Of a DNA stretch of 64,000 nt, positions 49,530 through 57,781 are shown in pieces. The stretch is taken from NCBI GenBank assembly GCA_964462675.1, contig CAYWYS010000004.1, positions 67,249 to 131,248 on the forward strand, in the 5' to 3' direction. Each line of letters begins with the position of its first letter. Position 1 is the first letter of the stretch. The stretch comes from XN24 sp964462675. Lineage in GTDB: Bacteria > Pseudomonadota > Gammaproteobacteria > Steroidobacterales > XN24. Below the pieces are notes generated by a model. It was given only the letters and a program-made list of their open reading frames with translations. It was not told the DNA's origin and ran no database searches. The position numbers and the translations under genes were made by a program.

Positions 49530-50507
49530 CTAGATCAGGTCGCGGACGTCGTTGCGTTCCTCGAGCAGCTCCTTCTCGGTCGCCTGCATGCGCGCGCGGC
49601 TGAATTCACTGATCTCCAGCCCCTGGACGATCTCGTAGCGGCCATTGGCGCAGCGCACGGGGAACGAGTAGACGATTCCCTCGGCGACGCCGTAGCTGCC
49701 GTCGGACGGCACGGCCATGCTCACCCAGTCGCCCGGCGCGCTGCCGAGCGCCCAGTCGCGCACGTGGTCGATCGCGGCCGAAGCGGCCGAAGCGGCCGAG
49801 GACAGGCCGCGCGCCTTGATGATGGCCGCGCCGCGCTGCTGCACCGTCGGGATGAAATCATCGCGCACCCACCCCTGGTCGACGAGCGAGGGGGCCGGCT
49901 TGCCGCGCACCGTGCAATGGGCGATGTCGGGGTACTGGGTCGCCGAGTGATTGCCCCAGATCGTCATCTGGCGGATGTCGTTGACGCTCGCGCCGGTCTT
50001 CGCGGCGAGCTGGCTGATGGCGCGGTTGTGGTCCAGCCGGGTCATGGCCGTGAAGCGGGCATGGTCGAGGTCGGGCGCGTTCGACAGCGCGATCAGCGCA
50101 TTGGTGTTCGCCGGGTTGCCGACGACCAGCACCTTGACCTTGCGGTGGGCGTTATCGTTCAGCGCCTTGCCCTGGGCGGAAAATATCTTGGCGTTCTCGA
50201 GCAGCAGGTCCTTGCGTTCCATGCCGGGCCCGCGCGGCCTTGCGCCGACCAGCAGCGCGTAGTTCGCATCGCCGAAAGCCACGTCCGGCTGGTCGGTAGC
50301 GACCACCCCGGCGAGCGTCGGGAACGCGCAATCCAGCAGTTCCATCTCGACGCCCTTCAGCGCGCCCAGCGCCGGCGGGATCTCGAGCAGCTGCAGGATC
50401 ACGGGGGTGTCGGGACCGAGCAGCTGGCCGGAGGCGATGCGGAAGGCCAGCTGGTAGCCGATCTGGCCGGCGGCGCCGGTGATGGCGACTCTCGCGGGTT
50501 GGGTCAT
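49530..50507 (-). CDS. mdh: Malate dehydrogenase (dimeric, type 2)
   Basis: 325 residues from the ATG at 50507, with GGGAG upstream. NAD-binding GAAGQIGYQLAFRI, catalytic MTRLDHNRA and the active His in IWGNHSATQYPD. This is the MDH subfamily common in betaproteobacteria and Xanthomonas, not the E. coli form. It oxidises malate in the TCA cycle. A short Ala/Ser-repeat (SSAASAASAA) before IDHVRDW is a small expansion of the usual linker. Confidence 0.96.
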   Translation of the reverse strand: MTQPARVAITGAAGQIGYQLAFRIASGQLLGPDTPVILQLLEIPPALGALKGVEMELLDCAFPTLAGVVATDQPDVAFGDANYALLVGARPRGPGMERKDLLLENAKIFSAQGKALNDNAHRKVKVLVVGNPANTNALIALSNAPDLDHARFTAMTRLDHNRAISQLAAKTGASVNDIRQMTIWGNHSATQYPDIAHCTVRGKPAPSLVDQGWVRDDFIPTVQQRGAAIIKARGLSSAASAASAAIDHVRDWALGSAPGDWVSMAVPSDGSYGVAEGIVYSFPVRCANGRYEIVQGLEISEFSRARMQATEKELLEERNDVRDLI

Positions 50508-50647
50508 CTGTGACTCCCTGTTCTGGATTCTGGCGGTGGGGCGGGTTTGTGCGGCCCGGCGGTGGTGCGGCCCCGCAATCAACAGGGCGGCGCAACATTT
50601 TAGCAGCGCCGGGGGCCGCTCGCCGGACCGTTTTTATCGGGTGGGGC

Positions 50648-50688
50648 TTGCATTCTTCGAAACTGGTGTTATAGTTGACTACAACACC
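50648..50688 (+). promoter_or_regulatory. Promoter with overlapping GntR/YtrA-type operator
   Basis: TTGCAT (50648-50653) and TATAGT (50670-50675) are 16 bp apart. The -10 box lies inside an inverted repeat GGTGTTATAG / CTACAACACC (50665-50674 and 50679-50688, one mismatch, 4-bp spacer). The regulator gene starts about 145 bp downstream. YtrA-type GntR proteins bind such GTGT...ACAC sites at their own operon, so autorepression is likely. Confidence 0.72.
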
Positions 50689-50727
50689 GGATCAGCCATC
50701 GGCGTGCAAGCGCCAACAGGACCCGCC

Positions 50728-50817
50728 ATGAGCACCAGGAAGAAGCGCGAAGAAACCATGCGCCTGCTAACGATCCTCGCGATCGCCTGCCTGACGCTTG
50801 CCTCGATGATGGCCTGA
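50728..50817 (+). CDS. Possible small membrane peptide
   Basis: A 29-codon frame: basic start (MSTRKKREETM) followed by one hydrophobic helix (LLTILAIACLTLASMMA). It lies downstream of the promoter/operator and 15 bp before the GntR gene, so it would be the first coding unit of that transcript. There is no strong ribosome-binding site. It could be a leader peptide, a small stress protein, or chance. I include it as a candidate because the rest of the 325-bp gap holds only the promoter and operator. Confidence 0.35.
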   Translation: MSTRKKREETMRLLTILAIACLTLASMMA

Positions 50818-50832
50818 GCGGCGGAGGACACC

Positions 50833-51216
50833 ATGGAAGGCGAGTGGAACGACGCCCAGCCGATCTACCGGCAACTGCGCGACCGGGTCGTGACGATGAT
50901 CCTCGAAGGCGTGCTGGCCGACGGCGACGCCCTGCCGTCGGTGCGGACCGTCGCGGCCGAATACCGGCTCAACCCGTTGACGGTGCTGAAAGCTTACCAG
51001 GAGCTCGTCGACGAGGGCCTGGTCGAAAAGCGCCGCGGTCGCGGCATGTACGTCCGCGACGGCGCCTGCAAGGCGCTGATGAAGGACGAGCGCCAGGCCT
51101 TCCTGAGCGAGCAGTGGCCGCAGGTCGTCGCCACGATTCGGCGCCTGGGCCTCGATCCCGATGAGTTGCTCGCGCGGGCCCGTGAGCAGCTCGACGACCA
51201 GGAGGACGGCAAGTGA
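50833..51216 (+). CDS. GntR-family regulator, YtrA subfamily
   Basis: 127 residues. Winged helix (PIYRQLRDRVVTMILEG, LPSVRTVAAEYRLNPLTVLKAYQEL), short C-terminal dimer helix and no ligand domain, which is the YtrA subfamily. These regulate the ABC transporter next to them in response to cell-envelope stress or antibiotics. The stop overlaps the GTG of the ABC ATPase by four bases. Confidence 0.92.
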   Translation: MEGEWNDAQPIYRQLRDRVVTMILEGVLADGDALPSVRTVAAEYRLNPLTVLKAYQELVDEGLVEKRRGRGMYVRDGACKALMKDERQAFLSEQWPQVVATIRRLGLDPDELLARAREQLDDQEDGK

Positions 51217-52070
51217 ACCCCGTGATCAGAGCCCAGGGACTCTCGCGCCGCTACGGCAGCACCGTCGCGCTCGACCATGTCGACTTCGAAATCCCGTCGG
51301 GGCGCATCGTCGGCCTGATCGGCCCGAACGGCGCCGGCAAGACGACCGCGTTGAAGGCGATTCTCGGCCTCGGGCGTTTCGAGGGGCAACTGGAAGTGCT
51401 GGGCCTCGACCCGCGCCGCAAGCGCGCCGAGCTGATGCAGCAGGTGGCGTTCATTGCCGACGTCGCCGTGTTGCCGCGCTGGTTGCGCGTGCGCCAGGCG
51501 CTCGACGTCACCGCGGGGCTGCACCCGCGCTTCAGTCGCGCGAAAGCCGAGGCCTTTCTCGCGCAGACCGAGATCAAGCCGGCCAGCAAGATCGGCGCGC
51601 TCTCCAAGGGCATGGTGACGCAGCTGCACCTGGCGCTGGTGATGGCGATCGACGCGCGGCTGCTGGTGCTCGACGAGCCGACGCTCGGGCTCGACATCAT
51701 CTACCGGAAGGAATTCTACAGCGCGCTGCTGAACGATTATTTCGATGGCGAGCGCACCATCCTGCTGACGACGCACCAGGTCGAGGAAGTCGAGCACATC
51801 CTGACCGACCTGATGTTCATCAGCCATGGACGCATCGTGCTCGACGAGAGCATGGACGCGCTCGGTGAGAAGTTCCTGGAGCTCGCGACGCGGCCCGACA
51901 TGGCGGCGCGCGCCCGCGAGCTCGGCCCGCTGTCGGAGCGCCAGGGCCTCGGCCGGCATTACTTTGTGTTCGAGAACCGGACGCGCGCCGAGCTCGCGCC
52001 GCTCGGCGAGATCAAGGTGCCGGGCGTCGCCGACCTGTTCGTCGCCAAGGTCAGGAGGGCCGCGTCGTGA
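51213..52070 (+). CDS. ABC transporter ATP-binding protein
   Basis: 285 residues. Walker A GPNGAGKTT, signature LSKGMVTQ in place of LSGGQ, Walker B LLVLDEPTLGLD and H-loop LTTHQ. C-terminal 70-residue extension of the BcrA/YtrB kind. GTG start overlapping the regulator stop. It is coupled to the permease below. Confidence 0.92.
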   Translation: MNPVIRAQGLSRRYGSTVALDHVDFEIPSGRIVGLIGPNGAGKTTALKAILGLGRFEGQLEVLGLDPRRKRAELMQQVAFIADVAVLPRWLRVRQALDVTAGLHPRFSRAKAEAFLAQTEIKPASKIGALSKGMVTQLHLALVMAIDARLLVLDEPTLGLDIIYRKEFYSALLNDYFDGERTILLTTHQVEEVEHILTDLMFISHGRIVLDESMDALGEKFLELATRPDMAARARELGPLSERQGLGRHYFVFENRTRAELAPLGEIKVPGVADLFVAKVRRAAS

Positions 52071-52987
52071 AACAGATGATGACCCTGGTGCGGCGCGAAC
52101 TGATCGAGAACCGCTCCAGCTGGGCCGTGACCTCGGTATTCGGCGCGCTGTTCGTGCTCGCCGCGCTGCTGGCGGTGTTCGGCCTGGTGCGCATCGGCGT
52201 CATGGACGGCACCATGACGTTGGCCGAGATCGGCGACGAGCTGGATCCGACTTCGATCGCCGTCGGCCTGCAGATCATGCTGATGTCGATCGCGATGCTG
52301 CTGAACCTCGTCATGACCTTCGTCGTGTTCTTCTACTTCCTCGACGCGCTGTACAACGAGCGCAAGGATCGCAGCATCCTGTTCTGGAAGTCCTTGCCGG
52401 TTTCTGACCTGCAGGTGGTCGGCTCCAAGTACCTGACCGGCATTGCCGCGATTCCGCTGCTGACTGTCGGCGTGTTCGTCGTCACGGCGGTGCTGGTCTG
52501 GCTGATCGGCGGCCTGGCGCTGTACTGGGCCGGCTCGGGCGAGGCGCTGGCCAGCGGCCCGGCATCGATCGCCCGCGTCACGACGGCGCTGCTGTACGCG
52601 CTGCTCGTGCAAGCGCTGTGGTTTGCGCCGATCGACGGCTGGCTGCTGCTGGTGTCGGCCTTTGCGAAGCGCGCCGTGCTGGGCTGGGCGATCGCGCCGC
52701 CGGCGCTCTTGATGGTGGCCGAGCGGACGTTGCTCGGGACGTCGAACTTTGCGGCGCTGCTGCACCACCGGATGGTCGGCGGCTTCGAGCTGGCTTTCCG
52801 CGGCGATCGCGAGGTCGCGATGTTCGGATCCGAAGGCGGCACAATCATTTCGAACTTTCCTGCGCTGAGCGAGCTGTTTTCGCCGGGACGGCTGCTCGCC
52901 GCGCCCTCCCTGTGGCTCGGCATCGCCGTCGGCGTGCTGTTCCTCGCCGGCGCCGTCTGGCTGCGCCGCTGGCGCGACGATTCCTGA
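52067..52987 (+). CDS. ABC-2 type permease
   Basis: 306 residues, GTG start overlapping the ATPase stop. About six transmembrane helices, with a large extracytoplasmic segment after the first and the sequence FLDALYNERKDRSILFWKSLPVSD, typical of ABC-2 exporters. Its partner is the ATPase above. The system probably removes antibiotic or envelope-stress molecules, judged only by the YtrA-type regulator. Confidence 0.9.
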   Translation: MKQMMTLVRRELIENRSSWAVTSVFGALFVLAALLAVFGLVRIGVMDGTMTLAEIGDELDPTSIAVGLQIMLMSIAMLLNLVMTFVVFFYFLDALYNERKDRSILFWKSLPVSDLQVVGSKYLTGIAAIPLLTVGVFVVTAVLVWLIGGLALYWAGSGEALASGPASIARVTTALLYALLVQALWFAPIDGWLLLVSAFAKRAVLGWAIAPPALLMVAERTLLGTSNFAALLHHRMVGGFELAFRGDREVAMFGSEGGTIISNFPALSELFSPGRLLAAPSLWLGIAVGVLFLAGAVWLRRWRDDS

Positions 52988-53033
52988 GCGGAGGCTTGCG
53001 CAGTCATTTACCTTGAGCTGGAGACGATACGCA

Positions 53034-53423
53034 ATGATCTCGAGACGGAGTTCGCGGCGGGCCCGGATTGCCCTCGTGGCGGCCAGCGCCGCGCTGGCCA
53101 GCGGCTGCGTGGTCGTGGTCGGCGGCGAGGGCAACCATCGGCGCGCCGACGTCGAATGGTCGAGTGACCACGATCGCGCCGTAACTGCGGCGCCGCTTCG
53201 CGAGGACAGTGCCCTGGCGCGCGAGGTCGAGTCCCGCATCCGGGTCGACACGGCGCTGGCGCGCGAGGACATCAGCGTCTCGTCGAGCGGCGGGACCGTG
53301 ACGCTGCACGGCCGTGTCGGAGGTCTGGCAGCGCTCGAGCACGTCGTGCGCGTCGCCGCCGATGTGCCCGGCGTGACGCGAGTCGTGTCGCGCCTGACCG
53401 TCGACGTCGAGGTGGGATCATGA
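53034..53423 (+). CDS. BON-domain lipoprotein
   Basis: 129 residues from the ATG at 53034 (GGAG upstream). Basic start, lipobox LASGC, then a short linker and a BON domain (ALAREVESRIRVDTALAREDISVSSSGGTVTLHG). BON domains bind membranes and occur in OsmY-like envelope stress proteins. Located 46 bp after the permease, and overlapping the next gene by four bases, so it belongs to the GntR-ABC operon. Confidence 0.88.
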   Translation: MISRRSSRRARIALVAASAALASGCVVVVGGEGNHRRADVEWSSDHDRAVTAAPLREDSALAREVESRIRVDTALAREDISVSSSGGTVTLHGRVGGLAALEHVVRVAADVPGVTRVVSRLTVDVEVGS

Positions 53424-54508
53424 GGCTGGCGCGCGCGATATGCATCGCCGCGCTGGGACTGGCGCTGGCGCTGCCGGCCGCCGCGGCCGAGCGTGAGCTC
53501 GAGTTGCGGCTGGACGGCACGCGCGCCGTCGAGCTTCACAACCTGGCCGGCACGGTGCGCCTCGTGCCGGGCGACGGCGAGTTCGTGATCCGCGCCAGGG
53601 TGACCGCGGAGAGCGACGCGCTGGCGGACGAGGTTAGCCTGCAGACGAGTCAGCGCGGCGCCGTCCGCGAGGTCGTCGTGGCGTACCCGGCGCGCCTGTC
53701 ACGCCTGCGCTATGACGGCGAGGAGTTTCGCCGCATCAACACATCGATCACGTACCAGGGCCGCAAGGTGCAGCTCAGCAGTTCGCAGGGTGAACTGCTG
53801 CGCGTCGACCTCGAGATCCTCGTGCCGGCCGACGCGGCCCTGCGCGTTCGCAACGGCGTCGGCCCGGTCAGCGCCGAGCGCGTCCACGGCGAGCTGTCGC
53901 TCGGCGCCCGCGCGGGGGGCGTGCGCGTCCTCGACGGCCGCGGTAAGCTGCGCGCCGAGTCCGGCTCCGGCCGCATCACGATCGAGAGCTTTCGCGGCGA
54001 CGTGGCCGCGGATGCCGGCAGCGGTCGGATCGAGATCGAGAACGTGCTCGGCCGGGTCGAGGCGGACACCGGTTCCGGCAACGTGTCGCTGCGCGGTATC
54101 GACGGCGACATCGAGGTCGACACCGGCTCCGGCAGCGTCAGCCTGACGGACGTCAGCGGCTCGCTCGACATCGACACCGGCTCGGGATCGGTGCGCGGCG
54201 AGGGCCTCGTCGCCGGTCCGGATGTCATCGTCGACACCGGCTCCGGCAGCGTTTCCCTGGCCGGCGATCTCGCCGCGATGCGCCACCTCGTCGTGGATAC
54301 CGGATCGGGCAGCGTCGATATCCGCAGCGTCACCCCGCTGTCGCTGCGTCTGGACTTGCGCAACCGCAACGGCGAGTTCCGGATCGACATCCCGGCGCTC
54401 AGCCAGGTCGAATCGGGCCGTCGCAACTTCCGCGCGGTGGCCGGCGCCGGCGACGGCACGGCACGGGTCTCCACCGGCAGCGGCGGGATCCGGATCAGCG
54501 CGCCCTAG
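53420..54508 (+). CDS. DUF4097-type repeat (beta-helix) protein
   Basis: 362 residues with a signal peptide (ALPAAAA near 20-26). A large part (about 150-340) is made of short beta-strand repeats of the form xx-DTGSGSVSL, the DUF4097 family (adhesin-like right-handed beta-helix). The second half repeats almost word for word. Likely exported; possibly a surface or periplasmic structural protein. Co-transcribed with the BON lipoprotein (ATGA overlap), which suggests that both help the ABC exporter's envelope-stress response. No enzyme motif. Confidence 0.9.
   Translation: MRLARAICIAALGLALALPAAAAERELELRLDGTRAVELHNLAGTVRLVPGDGEFVIRARVTAESDALADEVSLQTSQRGAVREVVVAYPARLSRLRYDGEEFRRINTSITYQGRKVQLSSSQGELLRVDLEILVPADAALRVRNGVGPVSAERVHGELSLGARAGGVRVLDGRGKLRAESGSGRITIESFRGDVAADAGSGRIEIENVLGRVEADTGSGNVSLRGIDGDIEVDTGSGSVSLTDVSGSLDIDTGSGSVRGEGLVAGPDVIVDTGSGSVSLAGDLAAMRHLVVDTGSGSVDIRSVTPLSLRLDLRNRNGEFRIDIPALSQVESGRRNFRAVAGAGDGTARVSTGSGGIRISAP
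54065..54310 (+). repeat. Tandem DNA repeats coding the DTGSGSV units of the DUF4097 protein
   Basis: Five near-identical blocks beginning GACACCGG(C/T)TCCGGC (the last reads GATACCGGATCGGGC) start at about 54065, 54119, 54173, 54233 and 54296, i.e. 54 to 63 bp apart, multiples of three. Each encodes DTGSGS and the following strand. They are good targets for slippage or recombination, so copy number may vary between strains. Confidence 0.85.
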
Positions 54509-55686
54509 AGCTCGATGCGGACCGCAGCAGCGGCGCGGCGGGCCTTGGCGCGCGCCTCCTCGATGGTCGCGCCGCGCGCCAGCGCCACGCCGAGGCGGCG
54601 CTTGCCATGCACCTCGGGCTTGCCGAACAGCCTGATCTCGGTGTCGGGCTCGGCCAGCGCCGCATCCAGGCCGGCGTAGCTGATCCGGCGCGAGTCGCCC
54701 TCGCCGAGGATTGCGCAGGAGGCCGCCGGGCCCCACTGGCGGATATTCGGCACCGGCAGGCCGAGGATTGCACGCACGTGCAGCGCGAACTGCGACAGGC
54801 CCTGTGACGCGAGCGTCACCAGCCCGGTGTCGTGCGGCCGGGGCGAGACTTCGCTGAACAGCACCTCGTCACCGCGCACGAACAGCTCGACGCCGAAGAT
54901 GCCGCTGCCGCCGAGCCGGCGGGTGACCGCGTCGGCGATGTGCCTGGCGCGCTCCAGCGCCAGCGCGCTCATCGGCTGCGGCTGCCAGGACTCGCGGTAG
55001 TCGCCGTCCACCTGCAAGTGCCCGATCGGCGCGCAGAAGCTCGTCGCGCCACCGTGGCGCACCGTCAACAGCGTGATCTCGTAGTCGAACTCGACGAAGC
55101 CCTCGACGATGACGCGACCCGCGCCGGTGCGTCCGCCCTGCTGCGAGTACTGCCACGCGCGCGCGACGTCCGCGGCCGTGCGTACGGTCGACTGGCCTTT
55201 GCCCGAGGAACTCATGACCGGCTTGACGACGCAGGGCATGCCGACCGCTGCAATTGCGGCGCGATACCCGGCTTCGTCGTCCGCGAAACGGAACGGCGAG
55301 GTCGCCAGGCCGAGTTCCTCGGCGGCCAGCCGCCGGATGCCCTCGCGGTCCATCGTCAGCCGCGCCGCGGCGGCGGTCGGGATCACGCGGACGCCCTCCG
55401 CCTCCAGCGCCAGCAGTTCCTGCGTGGCGATGGCCTCGATCTCCGGCACGACGAGGCTCGGCCGCTCCGCCTCGATCAGCGCGCGCAGTGCAGCGCGGTC
55501 GAGCATGTCGATGACGTGGCTGCGGTGCGCGACCTGCATCGCCGGGGCATTCGCATAGCGATCCACCGCGATGACTTCGACCCCGAGGCGCTGCGCCTCG
55601 ATGGCCACTTCCTTGCCGAGCTCGCCCGCGCCAAGCAGCAGCAGGCGGGTGGCGTTGTCCGTCAGCGGGGTGCCGAGTGTGGTCAT
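54505..55686 (-). CDS. purT: Phosphoribosylglycinamide formyltransferase 2
   Basis: 393 residues from the ATG at 55686. N-terminal LLLLGAGELGKEVAIEAQRLG, ATP-grasp domain with KPVMSSSGKGQS, GFVEFDYEITLLTV and EVSPRPHDTG. PurT makes formyl-GAR from formate and ATP, a folate-independent step of purine synthesis. The 3' end overlaps the DUF4097 gene by four bases, convergent. The KefB-type gene stop is 22 bp before its start. Confidence 0.96.
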   Translation of the reverse strand: MTTLGTPLTDNATRLLLLGAGELGKEVAIEAQRLGVEVIAVDRYANAPAMQVAHRSHVIDMLDRAALRALIEAERPSLVVPEIEAIATQELLALEAEGVRVIPTAAAARLTMDREGIRRLAAEELGLATSPFRFADDEAGYRAAIAAVGMPCVVKPVMSSSGKGQSTVRTAADVARAWQYSQQGGRTGAGRVIVEGFVEFDYEITLLTVRHGGATSFCAPIGHLQVDGDYRESWQPQPMSALALERARHIADAVTRRLGGSGIFGVELFVRGDEVLFSEVSPRPHDTGLVTLASQGLSQFALHVRAILGLPVPNIRQWGPAASCAILGEGDSRRISYAGLDAALAEPDTEIRLFGKPEVHGKRRLGVALARGATIEEARAKARRAAAAVRIEL

Positions 55687-55708
55687 AGGTGCCTCGTGGA
55701 GTTCATGG

Positions 55709-57676
55709 TCAGCGGCTGGCAAACAGGAGCCTGAGGGCGAGCTCGAGGTCCTCGGGCCGGCCGAACAGGATCAGCACGTCCTGCTCGCGCAGCAGGGTAT
55801 CCGGCAGCGGGTGGCGGCCAACGATACCGTCGCGCCGGATGGCTGTCACGACCACGCCGTGGGCCTCGAGGCCGAGCTCATTCAGTCTCCGCCCGACGGC
55901 GGCGGCCTCCGCGGGCAAGGTCACGGTCTGCAGCTCCGCGCGTTCCGACTGGCCGAGCTCGACGCCGCTCGGCGCGCCGCTGCGGAACACCGTCCTCAGG
56001 ATCTCGTAGCGGTCCTCGCGCACGCGTTGCACCTTGCGCAGCACGCGCCCGATCGGCACCCGCAGCAAGGCCAGCATGTGCGAGGCCAGCATCAGGCTTG
56101 CCTCGAGCGTTTCCGGCACGACTTCGGTGGCCCCGCTCTGCTGCAGGGTGTCGAGGTGCATGTCATCCCGGGCCCGCACGAGGATCGGCACCGCCGGGAA
56201 CTGCTCGCGGATCGCCGCGAGGATGCGCAAGGTCTCGCGCGTGCTCGGCACCGTCGTGACGACGAGGTTCGCCGCGTCGAGCCCCGCCTTTGCCAGGATC
56301 GCCGGGTCGCCGGAGTCGCCCCAGATCACCGGATCGCCGGCCTCGCGCGCGACCCGCACGCGATCGTGGTCGAGCTCGATCGCGATGTACTCGATGCCTT
56401 CCTCCTCGAGGATGCGGCCGAGGTTCTGGCCGACGCGGCCAAAGCCGCACAGCACCACATGGTCGCGCCCGGCCGTGGCCGCGACCGGATCCGGCCCGAG
56501 GATCGGCGCCGGCGGCGGCGCCGCCGCGCCGAGCGTCCGCGCGATCGGCCCCGAGTAGCGGATCAACAGCGGGTTCAAGGCCATGCTGAGCACGATGGCG
56601 ATCAGCAGCGGCTGCACGACCTCGGGCTCCAGCAGCGCGCGCTGGCTCGCGACCGTCAGGATGGCGATGCCGAACTCGCCGCCCTGGCCGAGCGCGATCG
56701 CCGCCTTCACTGAGACCTCGCGGCTCTCGCGGCCCCACAGCAGCAGGGCCGCGACCAGTAAAGACTTGCCCAGGGTCAGCAGCAGCAGCGAGCCGATGAC
56801 GAACGGCCACCAGCGCAGCAGCACGGCGAAATCCAGCGTCATGCCGACGGTGATGAAGAACAACCCGAGCAGCAGGTCGCGGAACGGGCGGATGTCGGTT
56901 TCGACCCGGTGCCGGAACTCGGTCTCGGCGAGCATCAGCCCGGCGAGGAATGCGCCGAGGGCCAGCGACAGGCCGACGGCCTCGGTGATCCACGCCGCCC
57001 CGAGCACGACCAGCAGGATGGTCAGCGTGAACAGCTCCGCGAGGCGGGCGCGCGCCATCTCCCGCATGAAGGGACGCAGCAACCAGTGGCCGACCGCCAG
57101 CACGATGACCACGGACACGAGCGCGAGCAGCACCGCGCGGATCGGTGCTGCCGGGCCGGCGCCACCGGCGAGCACCGGCACCAGCGCGAGGAAGGGCACG
57201 ACCGCGATGTCCTGGAACACCGATATGCCGATCGCGAGGCTGCCATGTCGCTGCGTCAACTCGCCCTGCGCGGCGAGCTGCGGCGCCATGACCGCCGTCG
57301 AGGACATGGCCACCGCGCCGCCGAGCAGGACCGCGATCGCCGGGTCGGTGCCGAGCATCCAGGCGCCGCCCGTGACGGCCAGCGTCGTCAGGAGCACCTG
57401 CGCGCTGCCGAGCGTGACCAGGCTCCAGCCGAGGGAACGCAGCCGCGGGACGGAGAACTCCAGCCCGAGCGTGAACAGCAGGAAGGCCACGCCGAACTCG
57501 GCCAGCGGGCGCACTTGCGCCAGGTCCGGCACAACTGCCAGCGCGGCCGGGCCGAGGAACGCGCCGACCAGTACGTAGCCGAGCACGGGTGGAATCTGCA
57601 GCCGCCGGAACGTCGCCAGCGTGAACACCGTCGCGGCGATCAGGATCAGGACGGTCAGCAGCGACAGTTCGCTCAT
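55709..57676 (-). CDS. CPA2 cation:proton antiporter with TrkA domains (KefB/YbaL type)
   Basis: 655 residues. About 12 transmembrane helices (1-385) with the antiporter motifs GVAFLLFTLGLEFS and ALGQGGEFGIAIL, then a TrkA_N Rossmann domain (VVLCGFGRVGQNLGRILEEEGIEYIAIELD) and a TrkA_C domain (about 560-640). This is the potassium/proton efflux family, gated by nucleotide binding. Divergent from the AI-2E gene; short intergenic region of about 105 bp with no clear operator. Confidence 0.93.
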   Translation of the reverse strand: MSELSLLTVLILIAATVFTLATFRRLQIPPVLGYVLVGAFLGPAALAVVPDLAQVRPLAEFGVAFLLFTLGLEFSVPRLRSLGWSLVTLGSAQVLLTTLAVTGGAWMLGTDPAIAVLLGGAVAMSSTAVMAPQLAAQGELTQRHGSLAIGISVFQDIAVVPFLALVPVLAGGAGPAAPIRAVLLALVSVVIVLAVGHWLLRPFMREMARARLAELFTLTILLVVLGAAWITEAVGLSLALGAFLAGLMLAETEFRHRVETDIRPFRDLLLGLFFITVGMTLDFAVLLRWWPFVIGSLLLLTLGKSLLVAALLLWGRESREVSVKAAIALGQGGEFGIAILTVASQRALLEPEVVQPLLIAIVLSMALNPLLIRYSGPIARTLGAAAPPPAPILGPDPVAATAGRDHVVLCGFGRVGQNLGRILEEEGIEYIAIELDHDRVRVAREAGDPVIWGDSGDPAILAKAGLDAANLVVTTVPSTRETLRILAAIREQFPAVPILVRARDDMHLDTLQQSGATEVVPETLEASLMLASHMLALLRVPIGRVLRKVQRVREDRYEILRTVFRSGAPSGVELGQSERAELQTVTLPAEAAAVGRRLNELGLEAHGVVVTAIRRDGIVGRHPLPDTLLREQDVLILFGRPEDLELALRLLFASR

Positions 57677-57781
57677 GCGTGTCTGCCTCGTCCGGGTACG
57701 GGACGGCCGGCGGTACCCGGCGATCTCCCGGGTATCGTACTCTATGGCCCCGCCAAAAAATTCCGGAAGGCTGCAGCATCA

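Noticed and set aside
47239..49533. A 764-codon plus-strand frame opposite fadE
   Set aside because: Arg/His/Gln-rich shadow with no motif; fadE on the minus strand is clear.
49780..49810. Repeat expansion in mdh as a sign of damage
   Set aside because: The Ala/Ser-rich linker before IDHVRDW is normally rich in these residues; the frame is intact.
54065..54310. CRISPR-like direct repeats
   Set aside because: The repeats are in frame inside a coding gene, their spacing is a multiple of three, and the spacers are related. They encode beta-helix turns.
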